Shown: piece after piece, positions 47,101 through 56,357 of the stretch
Numbering within the stretch: position 1 is the stretch's first letter
Layout of the letters: every line of letters begins with the position of its first letter
Source of the DNA: Trichomonas tenax
Taxonomy: Eukaryota > Parabasalia > Trichomonadida > Trichomonadidae
DNA: 64,000 nucleotides
Direction: 5' to 3'
Assembly (NCBI GenBank): GCA_023091735.1
Contig: JALKBU010000162.1
Location: forward strand, 1 to 64,000
Program-made: the position numbers and the translations under genes
The notes under the pieces: generated by a model
Seen by the model: only the letters and a program-made list of their open reading frames with translations
The model's database searches: none
What the model was told of the DNA's origin: nothing

Positions 47101-50100
47101 CACGAAGTGATCTTGATTCAACCATTCCTCCATAGATCATATAGAATGAATAAAGCATTTCATCACAAGGAATTGTTGCTTCTCTCTTCTGGAGGATTTC
47201 GAGTTTATCATCCCATTTCATTTTTAGAATTGAAATATCTTTTGTAATTTGTTCAATGACTCTTTGCTTTTCTTCTTCTTTTGTGATTTGCTTCTTCAAA
47301 TGTTGAACACCATTTGTAACGTTCTGCACCATTTCTGTTGTAACATTAACACCAAGTTGCTCATCTTTGAGATTTGCTTGTTCTTTTGCTGCAGCAATAT
47401 TAAAGATTTCTGCACTGCGTTCTCTCGATCTCAAAGTCATTTGGATTTCAGTCTTCTTGATTGAGTTTTCTGTTGTTTTCATTGCATTTTGAAGGAACTT
47501 GAAAAGAGCTTGAAGAGGTGCGATCAAGTTCCTGTCCATAATCGGATCTTCTTTGACTTTCATTGAGAACATCTGGAATTGCGTCATGTTAAGCATCTCA
47601 TAATCCAAATTGTTAAGTCTATCAATAAAGTTGTCTTCGATGGCCCTTGTTCCAAGAATAGAGAACACTGTTTCAATGATTACGCGAACTTTTGGATCTG
47701 TGCTGATACATGCTTCACGAAGTTTTGGCAAGTCTTCTTTATTCATTTCGAGTTGAGGTTTGAAAACTTTCTTATTGAATTCAGCTTCTTCCAAGAGATC
47801 TTTTTGTTCCAATATCTTCATATTCTTCTTTTTCATTGTTTCTCCCAATTGTCCTTTCTTGATCGAAATAGATTCATTTGATTGCGCAATGATCTTCTTC
47901 ATCTCAACAAGTTGCTTTTCGAACATATCTTTTTGTGCTTTGAGGTCATCAATAACATCAGTGCTCTTTTCATAGATTTGATTAATCAAATCGAGGAAGT
48001 CATTGCATCTTTGAATTCTTGTAATTTGTCTCTTATTCTCTTCGTTTTCTTTTTCAACTCTCGTTGAGAAAATCTTAACAAGTTCTTTTTCAAGGAGGGA
48101 ATTGTTGAATGGAATGATCTCTGATATTGAGTCAATAATTGTTGCAATAATGTTGGATATAGAGCGATATTGTCCAGATAAGTATTGATTAAAAATCATC
48201 TTCAATGTTGGTGGGTTTGTGATAATGAAATCATAGTGATAATCATTCATGAAATCGTAGACTTCATTTGTGATTATAACTAATCTTGTGTTCTTTGCGA
48301 AATCAGCTTTAATTTCAGCAATAGATTTAGCTCTCAAATCAATGGTGAGATTTTCTTCATTAGCCATTTTCTGACACATTCTTTCCATTTCTTTCTCAGT
48401 GAAAATGATTGGAAAGTCGTAATAAATCAAAATGCTTGTTAATATATCATAAAGATCCTTTTCATCCTTGTGAATTGTTGCAACTACATAATGAAGCTGT
48501 TCATTGAAAACACTGCGATTGCAAAGTTCTTTAAGGCGATCTCTGGCTTTTGTTTTATCTTGAATGAAGTCTACAAACTGAGTCTTCGGTGGCATTAACA
48601 TATTTATGAACTGAGTGAGTTCTGTTGAATCATCTGCCTTAACAATGATTGGTTTGAATGGCTTATTGAGGGAATGCTGCAACATTGCAAAGTTATACGC
48701 AGATCTTTCATTTCTTTCGATCTTGCACTTTTCTTTGATGAGCAAATCGATTGTAATCGTATCAAATTGTTTAACATCCATCTTGTTTTGATCAATGGTG
48801 TAAACATAATGAGATGGATCAATTTGAAGCTGTTGATAAGCGCGTGAAAGGTCATATTCATCGAACAATATTTCTGTCTTAGAGAACATTTCAGAGAATT
48901 GATCTTCTTGGCAATAGAAATATTCGACAAAGATTTCGCTGAAAAGCATCTTGCAGTATTCTGCTTTAGTTTGATTTGTTCTACCGCTTCTTTCTGGAAT
49001 GTTGCACAAAGGAATAATGAGTTGTTGCATCTTTTGAATCGACATATTGAGATTTTGCAGGATTCTGGATGTGAAGAGAGCCAAGTTCGAATTAACACCC
49101 GCATTGAGAAGCAGTTTCTTAAGAATGAGATTCTTTGTTAATGCAGTTGGTTCATCAATCTTCACCAGGGTGAAGTTTGATAAGAATCTTGGTGAAAACA
49201 ATGTGAAATCGCGTGTGATAATAATGTAGTTGAATGTCGCAAGATGAAGCTTCGGGAAGTATTTATGGCCGATCTTTGAATATTCAACGATCTCTCTGTT
49301 CTCCATCATCATTCTTATCAACTCAATTATTTCAGTATTTTCACTTTCTATGTTTTCAAAGACAAGGCAAATTGGATATTTGGATTTCGATTCAAGTTTC
49401 TTGTGTTTGCTCACTAAATTAGTCATCTTGATGAAGAAAGTAAGAATATATTGTGTTGATGTAAACTTTGAAACATTAACGAAAATCGGATCTATTTGAT
49501 GCACATCTTTAAGAACTGCTTTGATCAATGATGTTTTACCACTTGATATTGAACCAGATAAAATGAGAGGTGTATTCGATTCAATGAGGACTTTAAGAAT
49601 GTTATATTGTCTGATATTCTGTGCAGTTGAAACAATGTAATCATGAGGGATATAGAAGTTTTGGGACTGCTTCTTAAATGGTGGCTTTGTAAGAGTTTCA
49701 AAGTTGATTGGAATCACTTTAGCTTTGTAATATCTCATTAATGAAATTGTTGGCTTTGCATAATAATCCCAAAGCTCATCAGGAATTTGTTGTCCAGCCC
49801 AGTCATCTGGAATAGGAAGCGCAAATTCTTCTTGGATTGCTTTTTCGAATCGGATAAACTCATTATTGTCAAAGTATGCCAATAACATTGCTAAAGCTGA
49901 TATAACGAAAGAAGTGCGAACATCAGTTGGATTTCCAACATTAATTTGATTGATTTTGAGCATTTGTAATCCATATGTTATTGAATCCTTTGCAATTTTA
50001 CCAATGTTATCTGACAGCGAAATAAGCGACTTAAACTTTGACGCGATAACGATGATCTTTGGAAGAGTTTCTGCCATTGTCCTCTTAATCATTTGCTGCT

Positions 50101-53100
50101 CAAATCCATTATAACTGGACTTTTCAATGATTGCTCCAAGTGGAATATCTGGATATCTGAGAGAAACTTTGAGAGAGTTTGATACATCCATTGGAATCAA
50201 TTGCAAATTATCCATTGTAATTATTCCACATCTTGAAATAAGTGAAGGATTAATCAAAGAAACATCACTTGTTTCAACAAGTATATGAAATTCTTCACCA
50301 ATAGGAATTGTATTTCCATATCTGAATGTCATCAAATTTGGCTTGAATAATGATTGATCGATAAAGTTAACAAAGGAAGGTGTTAATTCACCATCAAGAA
50401 TCAAGAACTTGTGATAAGGCATTTGTGTTGTTTTCATGAGATTATTGATTGCACTTTCAATAACACCATAATGCCAGTGTCCTTCTGCATAATATCCTGC
50501 AACTTTGTCCCATGTAGTTGATCCAATGAATACTTTTTCAGTTAGAACGGATTCTATGCATTTGAGTTTTGGTAATCTTTCCAATTTCATTAATTTCTCA
50601 TAAACATACGAAAGACTCTGAATCAATAGTGACTTTCCTGAATTAGCTGGACCGCTAATAATCACACAGCCTTTTGATTCAAGCATTTGTAACAACTCCC
50701 AAACTTTTTGCGAGAAATAATCGCACATTTGTGTTCCAAACTTTTCGAAATATTCTCTGGCAAATGCAATAACCAGTTGCTTTGCGAAATCGTATTTGAA
50801 TACCTTTGACTGAATAAGTTTCTCATAGAAGACGCCATCATCCCATTCAATATTAAGCGATGCATGAATTTCTTTGATCAAAAGATTCTTTTGATGGTCA
50901 GATAAATAAAATGAACTAAAGTATAAATAAATGGCTCTTGATAATGAAAATTCTTCGAACATTTTGTAATCATCGTTGAAGTTGATGAATGGTGAAGTGA
51001 TATCATATTTGATCTCTTGTGTTATTTCGTAAGCTGAATTGACAATTTCTTCTGCGGCTTTGTAGATTGATACTGAAGGAACAATGAGCTTCGATATTGC
51101 ATTAAACAAATGCGATAACTTAAGTGCAGATGTTGGCGCTGATCTATATCCAAGAGATGACAACTTAATGCGCATGTAATCAGTCATTTCTGGTGGAATG
51201 AATGCAATTTTGCGTGAGAATGATAACAATTGCGAAGGTATTGTTCCATCATTGATTGATTCTGTTGTTGCTGTCATGAAAACAAACGAATTCTTGTTGA
51301 TGTTAATTTCCTCATTATTCACGAGAATGCTTGGCTGCTTTCCATCAATGACCATTGCAATGTTTTGAGTAATATCTGAGATGAATGTTAGATTTTCTTG
51401 CGAAAGAAGTTCAGCATTACTGAAATTAATCCAGAATCCTCCATTAATGACTCCTTTCAAAACCTTCTCGATATAAATATTCTGCTTGGTGCTGAAAGCA
51501 GGCGCAGTATAAATATATGAACCATAATACATGGCAAGAGTATTAAGTTCATGTGAAGTATCAGACAAACTGTTGTTATAGAGAATATTTGGTCTGAGAA
51601 GTTTCCTTGTGAAGTAAAAGTTATGCATAAATTTATCAAAGCTTGCGCACGGATCGAGATCGGAAATATCTCCCCAGAACTCTAAACCATGTTCCCAAGT
51701 GTCACCCATGAAAGAAAGAATCAATTGATCATTTTCATTGATATAGAATTTAAGTTCATCTCTCCATCTTTCGTTCTGTGAATATGAAAGTGATTTGTCT
51801 GTGATCGCGTGCAATTTATCAAGCATCATATTCAAGATCATAATGATTGAGGAAACTTTTCTTGTTTCATTAGAGTTCATTGAGTTATTGTATGACTTAG
51901 ACATCTCTTGAATGAATGCATTAATCTTTCCTTCAAACGGTCTGAATGATAAAGGATTTGTTTCATAAATAGTCAATGCTTCATCAAAGGAAGAAGTAAA
52001 CCAGCATAAAAGTGAAAGCATGCAAACATACGAAGGCTTTGAAGTTGCCCATTCGCTAATGATATAATTCTTGAAATCTTTGTTTACTGAAATGATACAT
52101 TGAAGCAATGAGAAACTCATATTTGTAAACAACTTATTGATCCATTTCTCAACCGGTCCTGAACATTGAACATATTGTGTGAGAGGGAGAGTGTCTCCAT
52201 CATCACCAATGATACTGAATATTGCAAGAGTTGAGAAGTTAGAAAGTGTCATCTGGAAATCAGATGAGATCTCTGGTATTTGATTCGTCTTGTAATCAAG
52301 TCTCTTAACTCTGCACATAAGCTTCAAAATTAGAGCAACAAACTCGTCGAAGTTCTTGGTTGAGAGCATGCAAATGATTTCATAATCGCTGAGCAAATAA
52401 AGTCTTGGAATTTCTTTGCGCTTTTGTTCAGCGATGATTCCTAATTCAGACAAAATCAAATCAAGTTTTTCATTGATTTGTGTGAAAATGGAGTTGATAT
52501 TCGTCATCCAGCAAATATTTAAAAGCCTTGAGTTTTCTAGTGCATGAATAGCGATGTTCTTGAAGTTGTTAAAAACAAACAAATAATTTGTCTGTTGATC
52601 TTTGAGTAATTCGCCAAATGTTTTGTTCTTGAAAATCGGTTCAACAATTGTCCAGTTGCTTTGGAATTTAGACCATAAGTTCAATATATCAATTGATGAA
52701 GTCAATCTCTGATGAAGTCCCATCAAATCATATCTGATGAAGTCGATATATTTGTTGGACAAAAATACATCTAATTGCAACAAAGTATCGTTGATATCTG
52801 CAATGAGTTGAGAAGTTGATCCAATAATGATACTCGTTGGCTGCTTTGGATTGACACAAACAATTGGGAGAGGAATATCTTCCCATTTGTTCCTGATATT
52901 TGCAAAGTCCGAAGAAATTGTTGATTCTCCAATAGAATCTGCAGTAACACTTTCGATTGCCTTTGTGTTTGAAAGAATACTTTGTTGAATAAGTTCATCA
53001 ACTGTTGCGGAATTCTTGTACAAACCATCTTTTCCTGATTGCTGGAAAAGCAATTTCCAGTGGTTCTCTTTAAGCTTTGATATAGCGAGTTGTTTAAGTT

Positions 53101-55744
53101 GTGGCATATACATTTCATATTTCTTCTTCTCTTCTTCAATTTCGATCAAAACTGCTGGAGAACGAAGCTGAATTTGATGAATGATATCTAATGATTCAGT
53201 GAGATCGTTGAAATCCTTTTCAAGATTATCGATATCAACATAAATAAATGGCGAAAAAGACATTGCATTTTTGATGTTTTCCCATATTCCAAGGATCTTT
53301 TGTAAAGCTTCAGAGAAACTGACATTCTTGAGAATCTCTTTGAACAAAGAGAATGATGAAACTTCGACACCAAGAATAGTTTGATAGCGTTGACATTCTG
53401 TAATCTTATCTTGCAATTCTTCTGAATGTTTCTTGATTTGTTGCGTCGATGCGATATATTCTTTGAGATTTGATTCCTTAACGGACTTTGGAGTCTTTCT
53501 TGATTCCATGAAATCTGTATTCAACAAGCCTTCGATCTCGTTGACTATTCCGCTGAGTGTTTGTTGATATCTCTTCGTTGAATATGTCTTGAGAACAACT
53601 GCTTCTTTGTATGCTTTCTTGAATGCATGAAACTCATCGTGAATTGTTGTTTCAACAGGTGTGAATCCTGATGATTCCATCATTGCATTGATATCATCGA
53701 TATTGGATATTTCTTTTGTCATCTTTGGTAATTGTTCTTCAATTTGGTTCAATAGTTCACAAATCTTTGTGAAAATCGCCAAAGTTGAAGATTCGTTTTT
53801 CATCAATGTTCTATAAGTCTTAAACAATCTACTGAGAAGATCGATCTTGAGTTGAACAAAGTTTCCAAGCATCTTAGCAATATCTGATAGAATGTTCTTA
53901 GGAATTGGATTCAATTTACCTCTGAGAGTCAATGAATCAACATAAAATGTTCCACATGTTGCACCACCGCGAATAAATGCTGATCTTGCTTCTTCTGTTC
54001 TCAAGAATTTAACATCATTGATGATTTCTTCGATATTGATATTTGGCTCATTTTCTGGATGAGTTAAGAAATCAGAATCGAGTTTCTCGAAAGGCCTCAC
54101 ATAGATATTTAGTTCGCCTTCATAAATTGATCCATCAAGTTTTCTGACGTAGTTGTTGACGTACCAATTCATGCCCATTGTATACAGTCTGTAGTAATCT
54201 GTAAATGATTGCGAAATCGATCTTGCTTCTTCGAATGATTGCCTCAAAACATTAAAAATTCGATCTTTTGTTTCTTGAATAAAAGTTGAACAACTCATTA
54301 TTTTCTCGAGTGAGGGACCATCGATAAATAAATCCTTTGGATTTTCAACAGTGTAAGTCAACAATTTCTTGATTTGCTTGCATTTGTATAATCTTGGAAG
54401 CTTTTGTAAACATTTGACTGCTTTCATTAATTCATTATCAACTGTTTCGATTAAATAATCAAGAGAAGGCTTAAATTCGATTCCTCCATTATCATCATAC
54501 TTAACATCGATCTGGAATACTTCAGATTTGTCAGCGACAATAATGTCAGCGTTTCCACTGAATGTCTTGAAACATCCTTCGCGAAGTAATTCGAGAATCA
54601 TGTAATCAACCAATCGAACATATTTAATCAAGTTTCTAATTTCATTATCCATTTTCCTTAATTTTGCTTCTTTGGCATCATTCTTTTTGACTTCCAACAT
54701 CATCATTTGCTGAATATTTGGATTTACTCTTCTGCTTTCAGAGTAATCTTCATCTTTAACAACTAAGTTTTGTGGATCTGTAACTTGTAAATAAATGTGA
54801 TTAATGGTTTCAGCAATCTGTTCTATCATTTCCTGATATATAACAGAAACTTTCGCGAGACTTTTATCGATGAATTCTTGGAAATCTTTGAGTTTCATTT
54901 TTCGTTGGTGTTTAAATGGAAGAAGAATTTCTGCAATTTGTGCTTGATATTTATAAATGTGCACAGCGAAAGTTGGCGTTGTGTAGGACATAGAATTTCT
55001 CTGTAGAAGAGGATGTTCGATTGATAATGATTTTATTGTTGCATATCTTTGTGTTTGAACAAAGTTTTTCCAAAGTCTGATAGTCTTCCATAGTTTGTAT
55101 TGGCTGAAGAAAGGAAGCTTTCTTATTGAGTTAAAATGAGTAACTTCGTTAACCCAAGATTTAATATCATAATGATCAGTATTCCCCTCTGAATCGATGA
55201 AAGTAACACCTTCAGGTGACATTGTGTAATATTCTGGTCCAACTTCTTTGAAAATAACTTTTTTCAATTCGTATGGATTAAAATCTGAATCATCGCGCGA
55301 TTTTGCTTGCACCAAGTATATAAACTTATGTCCGGAGCCATCTCTGTGCTTTGAGAAGTAAGCTATTGGATCTTCTGAGAAATTTAATTCTCGTCTTTCT
55401 TGTTCTTCTCTCTTTTTCTCGATTTGCATTGGTGTTTCTTTTTGTAGCGACGATAAAGGTTTTCTATTTAGAAGAGTTAACTTGTCAGTATTGCTTTTTC
55501 GTTTGATTAAAGTTGGATGAAAAATATTTTTCTTCAATTTGTTGCTCATCGCCAAGAATTGAGGATTTGAGTCTGTAAAAGGGAGTTTTGGATCAACAAC
55601 GTTATACATTCTCACTTCTTTTCGAAGAGATTCAGTATCAAACAGGGAAGGAGCAGAAACTGGTGAGTTTTCCTTCGATGGGCGGCTTTTTATGACGTTG
55701 TAGCCATCGGGAATCTCGATTTTCATGTCACCAGGTCTCTGCAT
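44171..55744 (-). CDS. Divergent dynein heavy chain with AAA1 ATP site lost (3857 aa)
   Basis: The order is that of a dynein heavy chain: a helical tail and linker (about 1-1370), six AAA modules, a coiled-coil stalk between AAA4 and AAA5 (~2580-2850) and a C-terminal region (~3600-3857, ending like the PVYxT strand). AAA2 has a Walker A GPANSGKS (~1695) and Walker B FLILDGELT; AAA3 has GSISSGKT (~2062). AAA1 lacks Walker A altogether (the ~55-residue GPAGTGKT part is absent) and Walker B reads INFSNAE instead of CCFDEFN (~1440). AAA4 Walker A is replaced by VKADDSTEL. AAA1 hydrolysis drives motility, so this chain is probably non-motile. It is a single uninterrupted exon, ~3857 aa against ~4000-4600 usual. 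Confidence 0.9.
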   Translation of the reverse strand: MQRPGDMKIEIPDGYNVIKSRPSKENSPVSAPSLFDTESLRKEVRMYNVVDPKLPFTDSNPQFLAMSNKLKKNIFHPTLIKRKSNTDKLTLLNRKPLSSLQKETPMQIEKKREEQERRELNFSEDPIAYFSKHRDGSGHKFIYLVQAKSRDDSDFNPYELKKVIFKEVGPEYYTMSPEGVTFIDSEGNTDHYDIKSWVNEVTHFNSIRKLPFFSQYKLWKTIRLWKNFVQTQRYATIKSLSIEHPLLQRNSMSYTTPTFAVHIYKYQAQIAEILLPFKHQRKMKLKDFQEFIDKSLAKVSVIYQEMIEQIAETINHIYLQVTDPQNLVVKDEDYSESRRVNPNIQQMMMLEVKKNDAKEAKLRKMDNEIRNLIKYVRLVDYMILELLREGCFKTFSGNADIIVADKSEVFQIDVKYDDNGGIEFKPSLDYLIETVDNELMKAVKCLQKLPRLYKCKQIKKLLTYTVENPKDLFIDGPSLEKIMSCSTFIQETKDRIFNVLRQSFEEARSISQSFTDYYRLYTMGMNWYVNNYVRKLDGSIYEGELNIYVRPFEKLDSDFLTHPENEPNINIEEIINDVKFLRTEEARSAFIRGGATCGTFYVDSLTLRGKLNPIPKNILSDIAKMLGNFVQLKIDLLSRLFKTYRTLMKNESSTLAIFTKICELLNQIEEQLPKMTKEISNIDDINAMMESSGFTPVETTIHDEFHAFKKAYKEAVVLKTYSTKRYQQTLSGIVNEIEGLLNTDFMESRKTPKSVKESNLKEYIASTQQIKKHSEELQDKITECQRYQTILGVEVSSFSLFKEILKNVSFSEALQKILGIWENIKNAMSFSPFIYVDIDNLEKDFNDLTESLDIIHQIQLRSPAVLIEIEEEKKKYEMYMPQLKQLAISKLKENHWKLLFQQSGKDGLYKNSATVDELIQQSILSNTKAIESVTADSIGESTISSDFANIRNKWEDIPLPIVCVNPKQPTSIIIGSTSQLIADINDTLLQLDVFLSNKYIDFIRYDLMGLHQRLTSSIDILNLWSKFQSNWTIVEPIFKNKTFGELLKDQQTNYLFVFNNFKNIAIHALENSRLLNICWMTNINSIFTQINEKLDLILSELGIIAEQKRKEIPRLYLLSDYEIICMLSTKNFDEFVALILKLMCRVKRLDYKTNQIPEISSDFQMTLSNFSTLAIFSIIGDDGDTLPLTQYVQCSGPVEKWINKLFTNMSFSLLQCIISVNKDFKNYIISEWATSKPSYVCMLSLLCWFTSSFDEALTIYETNPLSFRPFEGKINAFIQEMSKSYNNSMNSNETRKVSSIIMILNMMLDKLHAITDKSLSYSQNERWRDELKFYINENDQLILSFMGDTWEHGLEFWGDISDLDPCASFDKFMHNFYFTRKLLRPNILYNNSLSDTSHELNTLAMYYGSYIYTAPAFSTKQNIYIEKVLKGVINGGFWINFSNAELLSQENLTFISDITQNIAMVIDGKQPSILVNNEEININKNSFVFMTATTESINDGTIPSQLLSFSRKIAFIPPEMTDYMRIKLSSLGYRSAPTSALKLSHLFNAISKLIVPSVSIYKAAEEIVNSAYEITQEIKYDITSPFINFNDDYKMFEEFSLSRAIYLYFSSFYLSDHQKNLLIKEIHASLNIEWDDGVFYEKLIQSKVFKYDFAKQLVIAFAREYFEKFGTQMCDYFSQKVWELLQMLESKGCVIISGPANSGKSLLIQSLSYVYEKLMKLERLPKLKCIESVLTEKVFIGSTTWDKVAGYYAEGHWHYGVIESAINNLMKTTQMPYHKFLILDGELTPSFVNFIDQSLFKPNLMTFRYGNTIPIGEEFHILVETSDVSLINPSLISRCGIITMDNLQLIPMDVSNSLKVSLRYPDIPLGAIIEKSSYNGFEQQMIKRTMAETLPKIIVIASKFKSLISLSDNIGKIAKDSITYGLQMLKINQINVGNPTDVRTSFVISALAMLLAYFDNNEFIRFEKAIQEEFALPIPDDWAGQQIPDELWDYYAKPTISLMRYYKAKVIPINFETLTKPPFKKQSQNFYIPHDYIVSTAQNIRQYNILKVLIESNTPLILSGSISSGKTSLIKAVLKDVHQIDPIFVNVSKFTSTQYILTFFIKMTNLVSKHKKLESKSKYPICLVFENIESENTEIIELIRMMMENREIVEYSKIGHKYFPKLHLATFNYIIITRDFTLFSPRFLSNFTLVKIDEPTALTKNLILKKLLLNAGVNSNLALFTSRILQNLNMSIQKMQQLIIPLCNIPERSGRTNQTKAEYCKMLFSEIFVEYFYCQEDQFSEMFSKTEILFDEYDLSRAYQQLQIDPSHYVYTIDQNKMDVKQFDTITIDLLIKEKCKIERNERSAYNFAMLQHSLNKPFKPIIVKADDSTELTQFINMLMPPKTQFVDFIQDKTKARDRLKELCNRSVFNEQLHYVVATIHKDEKDLYDILTSILIYYDFPIIFTEKEMERMCQKMANEENLTIDLRAKSIAEIKADFAKNTRLVIITNEVYDFMNDYHYDFIITNPPTLKMIFNQYLSGQYRSISNIIATIIDSISEIIPFNNSLLEKELVKIFSTRVEKENEENKRQITRIQRCNDFLDLINQIYEKSTDVIDDLKAQKDMFEKQLVEMKKIIAQSNESISIKKGQLGETMKKKNMKILEQKDLLEEAEFNKKVFKPQLEMNKEDLPKLREACISTDPKVRVIIETVFSILGTRAIEDNFIDRLNNLDYEMLNMTQFQMFSMKVKEDPIMDRNLIAPLQALFKFLQNAMKTTENSIKKTEIQMTLRSRERSAEIFNIAAAKEQANLKDEQLGVNVTTEMVQNVTNGVQHLKKQITKEEEKQRVIEQITKDISILKMKWDDKLEILQKREATIPCDEMLYSFYMIYGGMVESRSLRGDILDAVMDAMIAKNYETSYQQQLDVIEDKLLYPPGVDMKLFIPTQLKIDISHILLSPIPPLIIDPDHIATNIIVNSGPSVMVSVYETDFDAKVAQAKSENKILIVTEVSKLDSRIEKVLMLYRSNIPTILVSVHRKASEIPVKLTNETLVVDCSESTLDAVRSNVSKVILSKFDSDLVPKLVHNGIAEKSLNDDIDRFMDQLIDTMVYFHEKISSPVKYDISNDKEPLTKLFAAKDYLIQTLCNTPNFGLVQKEYSQAQQQFGSVIEAAEKLWVALSRKVSLLHHSYCFSFEQYLKLLDTTLEKSVSAAKSIHEARKKVVHSVISWVSNSLSCPDLYFFLFASSFMLKHANWNDFEAISEHINEVIHDKMGLLQIDLSPSHALEHLKYGPIESIFKLIDSYIADVIGPDYPQYIVNYSTDLALNPLNKLPTIVFISKNKYDVINSAVDYALARGMSDTFAFVSLNEITLQKCQTFFDEISQTARTLFISYSSDSPEITIFVYRCIMMHLEGKCHTQFKPIFIVLDSIKLPPMILSKVRKIVYEDFPSPRFIVSNIIERLHTLFDGIEESRNIRRILFIICIIFAQIDILHFTHPFEIVESPCNVGDVKPVFQSIYHLFSTNDIPMKNIRDLFDEVIFSSKSENEFLRQRISNLISTMLNAECFDDAFQFVDPAARDSQFWTIPKDSSIHQMLQNMINKYPILPSITITGMKTDRTSLILATRLSQYISTPFIKYFNRINKEESSIKSSDQFLSMIPQEIRIEKIDITSEIIRNFWIAESKRFNSIINLIKNTAKDYEQEIIRERTPLKWQNNRFSSKLRFFVGQLNDIRKQIKDGISYNFDIIDASLVLDMQSFFLTMISEAATNRRQTIDSLEIVFSLQDNLPGSKFIDNLYMMNGMLQDSELVDSETVLTKLPRLSIRIVNKDDFNGRTFKIPIFESFGGKIVYKALLTSQRAEREIITNNVSIYCNVDENMK

Positions 55745-56319
55745 TCAATAAAAAACAATAAAATCAAAAAATAAAAAACGTGAAAATTTGTCACTTTTAG
55801 TTATTTTCCAAATCAATAAAACTCAATATTTAACAGGTTTTGAGAAATAAGTAAACTAAAAATATTCTTAAAATCATTCAAAGAATTGAACTATTAGATT
55901 AATTTTGATTTTGCTGCAATATTTTTCCATTTTTTATCAAATATGATTTCTACGCAAAGAAAATCTAGGCATATGGTTAAAAATTCAATCGTAGCAAATG
56001 GATAACTTAATTTTTAAAGGAATAAGATAATTTTAATTTGATTAATATATTTTCTCTTTTATTATACAAACATATAGTTATTCACTTACAATGGAAACAG
56101 AGATGAAATCCACGCGTAACAAATATATTTTAATTTGAGATTGAATAATATTTAATTTTGATTGTGCTAAATAAGCAAAATAAGATGGAAATATGGTGTA
56201 TCCCATGCAATTTAAAGCATTTTAATTAAAAATATTTGATAAAAGATATTCTTTGGAATATGAGTGTTTAGAAGCCAATTCTTTGAAGAAAATGATCTTT
56301 TTCAGTTTTATGTTATATT
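55745..56319. other. Divergent spacer between dynein and the CLASP-like gene
   Basis: AT-rich sequence with no supported gene. It separates two divergently transcribed genes and must hold both promoters. A TCACGTTT motif on the minus strand, 45-50 bases before the dynein ATG, is only a partial Initiator match. Confidence 0.45.
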
Positions 56320-56327
56320 TCACTTCT
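56320..56327 (+). promoter_or_regulatory. Initiator (Inr) of the CLASP-like gene
   Basis: TCACTTCT with +1 A at 56322, 36 bases before the ATG at 56358. It lies downstream of the non-ATG frame opening at 56253 and the ATGs at 56292 and 56310, so those would not be in the transcript. Confidence 0.55.
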
Positions 56328-56357
56328 GCTGTTTTATTAATTTATTTTTTTTTTTTG

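Noticed and set aside
48604..49104. A 166-codon second minus frame inside dynein
   Set aside because: A shadow frame; the overlapping dynein frame shows conserved domain text through the region.
56253..56357. N-terminal hydrophobic extension of the CLASP-like frame, read as a signal anchor
   Set aside because: It opens at TTG, and an Initiator at 56320-56327 places the transcript start after it.
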